A stretch of 64,000 nucleotides of DNA from Woeseiaceae bacterium (GTDB lineage: Bacteria; Pseudomonadota; Gammaproteobacteria; Steroidobacterales; Woeseiaceae). Below, one piece after another: positions 62,000 through 64,000 of this stretch. The stretch covers positions 1-64,000 of the forward strand of contig JASJCQ010000023.1 of NCBI GenBank assembly GCA_030065915.1, given 5' to 3'. The number at the start of each line of letters is the position of its first letter. Positions within the stretch are counted from its first letter, which is position 1. The notes beneath the pieces were generated by a model. It searched no databases. It was not told where the DNA came from and saw only the letters and a list, made by a program, of their open reading frames with translations. A program made the position numbers and the translations under genes.

Positions 62000-62488
62000 T
62001 CAGTGTTTGCCGCGGCCTTCCCGTTTGATGGCGAACTGGGCACGCGCCGTGTTGTATTTCTCGAGCGCTGCCTGCAGTTCCGGGCTGGACGCAACGGCCG
62101 CCCCCAGCTTCTCTTCGAAGATAGCGGACTTCCTCGCAAACTCCGGATTCGCTGACTGGTTCGCTACCCGCGATACGTCGCCTCGGTTCCTCGCCGCGTG
62201 TGCGGAGAACGCATCGGACACAAACTTGGCGCGACAAACATGATTCTTGATTCTCGTGCCGGTCGCCCGCTCGTAAAAGCAGTCGACGTCATAGTCGTCG
62301 TCTTCATTGATCTCATTGAAGAGCTCGTAAAACGCTTCTTCAGACTTGTACAGCTCGGATCTGAGTTCGCTAAGCGATTTCTTCGCGACGATCATGTCGT
62401 CTTTGCTCTTCGAATCGTCCGCGGAAACGGACGCGAAGGGAAGCACTGCAAGCGATACGAGCAGCGCCACGATTCTCTGCCTGGTCAT
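62000..62488 (-). CDS. Exported helical protein of unknown function
   Basis: A 162-residue protein with a signal peptide (ALLVSLAVLPFASVSA). The mature part is charged and helical (SLSELRSELYKSEEAFYELF), with one pair of cysteines (DVDCFYERATGTRIKNHVC) and a C-terminal basic end. It is full length from ATG 62488. I recognise no family. Its 3' end shares the hairpin at 61944. Confidence 0.65.
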   Translation of the reverse strand: MTRQRIVALLVSLAVLPFASVSADDSKSKDDMIVAKKSLSELRSELYKSEEAFYELFNEINEDDDYDVDCFYERATGTRIKNHVCRAKFVSDAFSAHAARNRGDVSRVANQSANPEFARKSAIFEEKLGAAVASSPELQAALEKYNTARAQFAIKREGRGKH

Positions 62489-62667
62489 TAGACTATCCCC
62501 TGGTCTATCACCCTAATATTTCTTAGATGCGCTGGCCGGCGGCTTGGTTTAGGTCAATTGGGAATAAGGTCGTTTTCGGCGATCGAGCATAGCTGAGACA
62601 CACGCACGGTCCATAAGCGTCATCGCCGATTACACTGGTGCGGGCAAATGGTCCAAAAGGCCTCGAC

Positions 62668-63057
62668 ATGACGCAGAGCAAGGAGACAGAACGGCAGGAG
62701 GAGCTGGTCCGCTACGGCTACCTGTTGCAGTGGTCCATGCTCGTCATACCACCGATGTTTTTCGCGTCCCTGGTCTACCTCCTTGTGCTGCGCCTGCGTA
62801 TCACGCATTTCGAGCTTCGCACACACGTGAAGTGGCAGCTGGCAACCTGCATCATGATTCTCGCGTTAATCGCCGCTGGCCTCGTACTCCTCTTCGTCGG
62901 TTTGAGCGGCGTGAACACGGATGCACCGGTCTCCGTCATCGCGACCTTTGTCCTGATGGGCGGCTCAGTGGTTTTCTTTCCGTGGCTGCTTTACCGACTG
63001 CTTTACGGCAACTGGCGTTTCGCGCAGCAAGTGCCGATGAAGTCCGTGCTGCTCTGA
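62668..63057 (+). CDS. Membrane protein, three predicted helices
   Basis: A 129-residue protein. An N-terminal cytosolic stretch (MTQSKETERQEELVRYGYLL) is followed by three hydrophobic segments at about residues 22-42, 57-80 and 90-112 and a short tail. Sequence such as HFELRTHVKWQLATCIMILA recalls DUF4870-like small membrane proteins, but I do not claim the family. The start is taken at the ATG at 62668. Confidence 0.65.
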   Translation: MTQSKETERQEELVRYGYLLQWSMLVIPPMFFASLVYLLVLRLRITHFELRTHVKWQLATCIMILALIAAGLVLLFVGLSGVNTDAPVSVIATFVLMGGSVVFFPWLLYRLLYGNWRFAQQVPMKSVLL

Positions 63058-63215
63058 CTTTCCGCGCCAGCGAACGCGCCCTGGCCAGGTCCTCCGGGAG
63101 CACCTCCGAGTTACACCACCGTGCTATTCGACCGGAAGCGGGCTCGGCAGTAGAATGCAGGCCGGCATAGGATGACCAGTTATTCTCGACTGGCAATGTG
63201 AGGGGGATCACCCGG

Positions 63216-63668
63216 ATGGGCAAGGACACGTCTTCAGGTAACCGGATGGGCGCGCGCGACTTCAGCGTGTCCGGCTTCTTTTTGCGATTGCTGGGGACGG
63301 CGACGATGATCTTCGCCACGTACAACCCCACCGGCTGGTCGTTCTTTCACTGGGTGCGCGACTCGATGGCCGACGGCGCGCTCGGACCGGCGCATTTTGT
63401 CGTCGGCATCGTCCTGATCATCGGGTGGATCATCTTGCTGACGGCGACATCACGGTCCATGGGGGCGCTCGGACTCATTCTCGGCAGCGCGCTGTTTGCG
63501 GGTATCGTTTGGTTGCTCATCGATCTCGGCTGGCTGAACATCGACTCGCGTTCGGATCTGACCTGGGTCGTGCTGATTGTGCTGTCCTTCCTGCTGGCGA
63601 TCGGGTTGAGCTGGTCACATGTCTGGCGACGGCTCACCGGGCAGTACTCGACCGACGATATCGACTAG
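63216..63668 (+). CDS. DUF6524-like membrane protein
   Basis: A 150-residue protein with four hydrophobic segments. The pattern FATYNPTGWSFFHWV, then LIIGWIILLTATSRSMG, then LLIDLGWLN matches the DUF6524 family as I know it. Function unknown. The ATG at 63216 follows an AGGGGG site; a GTG at 63198 is possible. Confidence 0.75.
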   Translation: MGKDTSSGNRMGARDFSVSGFFLRLLGTATMIFATYNPTGWSFFHWVRDSMADGALGPAHFVVGIVLIIGWIILLTATSRSMGALGLILGSALFAGIVWLLIDLGWLNIDSRSDLTWVVLIVLSFLLAIGLSWSHVWRRLTGQYSTDDID

Positions 63669-63712
63669 TTCGACTGCCTCTAAAGCAGCTGCCACCCGAT
63701 CGCTGCAACGAC

Positions 63713-64000
63713 ATGAACAAGCCCGAGGATCGCCAGGAATTTCATGTAAGCGTTGCGTCGACGGATGACAATGCCGTTAGCCTGCTGCACGAAGTGAGTG
63801 ATCTGTCACGTGGGCGCATCAAGTCGGCGATGGGCAAAGGAGCGGTCTGGATCACTCGAGGCCGTCGGACTCGGCGCCTGCGCCGCGCGAAGCGCTCTTT
63901 AACGGTTGGCGACGAGCTGCACTTCTACTACAAGCCCGAGGTTCTTGATGAAGTGCCCAGTCCGCCAACGCTGGTGGCCGATATTGGCGATTACTCCGTA
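63713..64000 (+). CDS. Pseudouridine synthase (RluA-like), 5' part
   Basis: The open frame from the ATG at 63713 runs off the right edge, giving 96 residues. They resemble the S4-type N-terminal domain of RluA-family enzymes: NAVSLLHEVSDLSRGRIKSA, MGKGAVWITRGRR, and LTVGDELHFYY. The catalytic domain is outside the window, so the family is inferred. If right, it would modify uridine in rRNA or tRNA. Confidence 0.65.
   Translation, partial: MNKPEDRQEFHVSVASTDDNAVSLLHEVSDLSRGRIKSAMGKGAVWITRGRRTRRLRRAKRSLTVGDELHFYYKPEVLDEVPSPPTLVADIGDYSV

Noticed and set aside
1..64000. CRISPR arrays, tRNA, rRNA, insertion sequences
   Set aside because: No regular spacer-repeat pattern, no rRNA segment, no transposase and no clear tRNA cloverleaf was noticed by eye. 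A covariance or tRNAscan run would settle short RNAs.

Overview
The window is GC-rich, densely coded chromosomal DNA from a Gram-negative bacterium. TonB-dependent receptors, lipoboxes, Sec/Tat signals and outer-membrane barrels show the cell type. A YheS-type ABC-F ATPase, an HDOD protein and TonB receptors without SusD partners suggest a marine gammaproteobacterium, perhaps of the Woeseia type; this is inference, as no rRNA is present. I see no tRNA, rRNA, CRISPR, transposase or integrase.

Layout. (1) 1-2.9 kb: a GST and a DUF899 protein, then two ArsR+SRPBCC pairs facing each other, with palindromic operator candidates. (2) 2.9-13.4 kb and 19.4-25 kb: small, mostly unrelated genes, nearly all on the minus strand (lipoproteins, small membrane proteins, HAD, serine hydrolase, GNAT, methyltransferase, FKBP, several orphans). 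Most junctions carry a copy of one 55-70 bp hairpin-forming repeat, always in the same orientation. The layout looks like a gene-cassette array, but the repeat is not a textbook attC. (3) 13.4-19.2 kb: a catabolic block (SDR, TonB receptor, cytochrome c/PQQ dehydrogenase lipoprotein, VOC protein) lying between the two cassette segments. (4) 25.9-51.2 kb: a large catabolic locus with two Rieske oxygenases, a Rieske ferredoxin, acyl-CoA synthetase, two ABM-fold proteins, a 2-oxoacid dehydrogenase-like E1/E2 set, several SDRs, a TetR regulator, CoA transferase, MaoC hydratase, thiolase and many exported enzymes. (5) 51-64 kb: an exported SDR, a probable copper receptor with a DUF2946 protein, an outer-membrane barrel, a family III CoA transferase, HDOD protein, YheS-like ATPase, a PLP lyase, small membrane proteins and the start of a pseudouridine synthase gene.

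How it may work together. A T-tract dyad motif (core CTGACTGTTTTTTTC) lies about 45-65 bp upstream of the TonB receptor/PQQ dehydrogenase pair, the ferredoxin/ABM pair, the E1-alpha gene and, in a weaker form, the SDR/TetR pair. This suggests one TetR-controlled regulon spanning 14-46 kb: uptake of a hydrophobic substrate by the TonB receptor, periplasmic oxidation, ring or side-chain attack by Rieske oxygenases, CoA activation, hydration and thiolysis. The substrate cannot be read from sequence alone.

The two most notable observations are the repeat-delimited cassette-like array and the shared operator/promoter architecture. Four NAD(P)-type oxidoreductases carrying export signals are the third.
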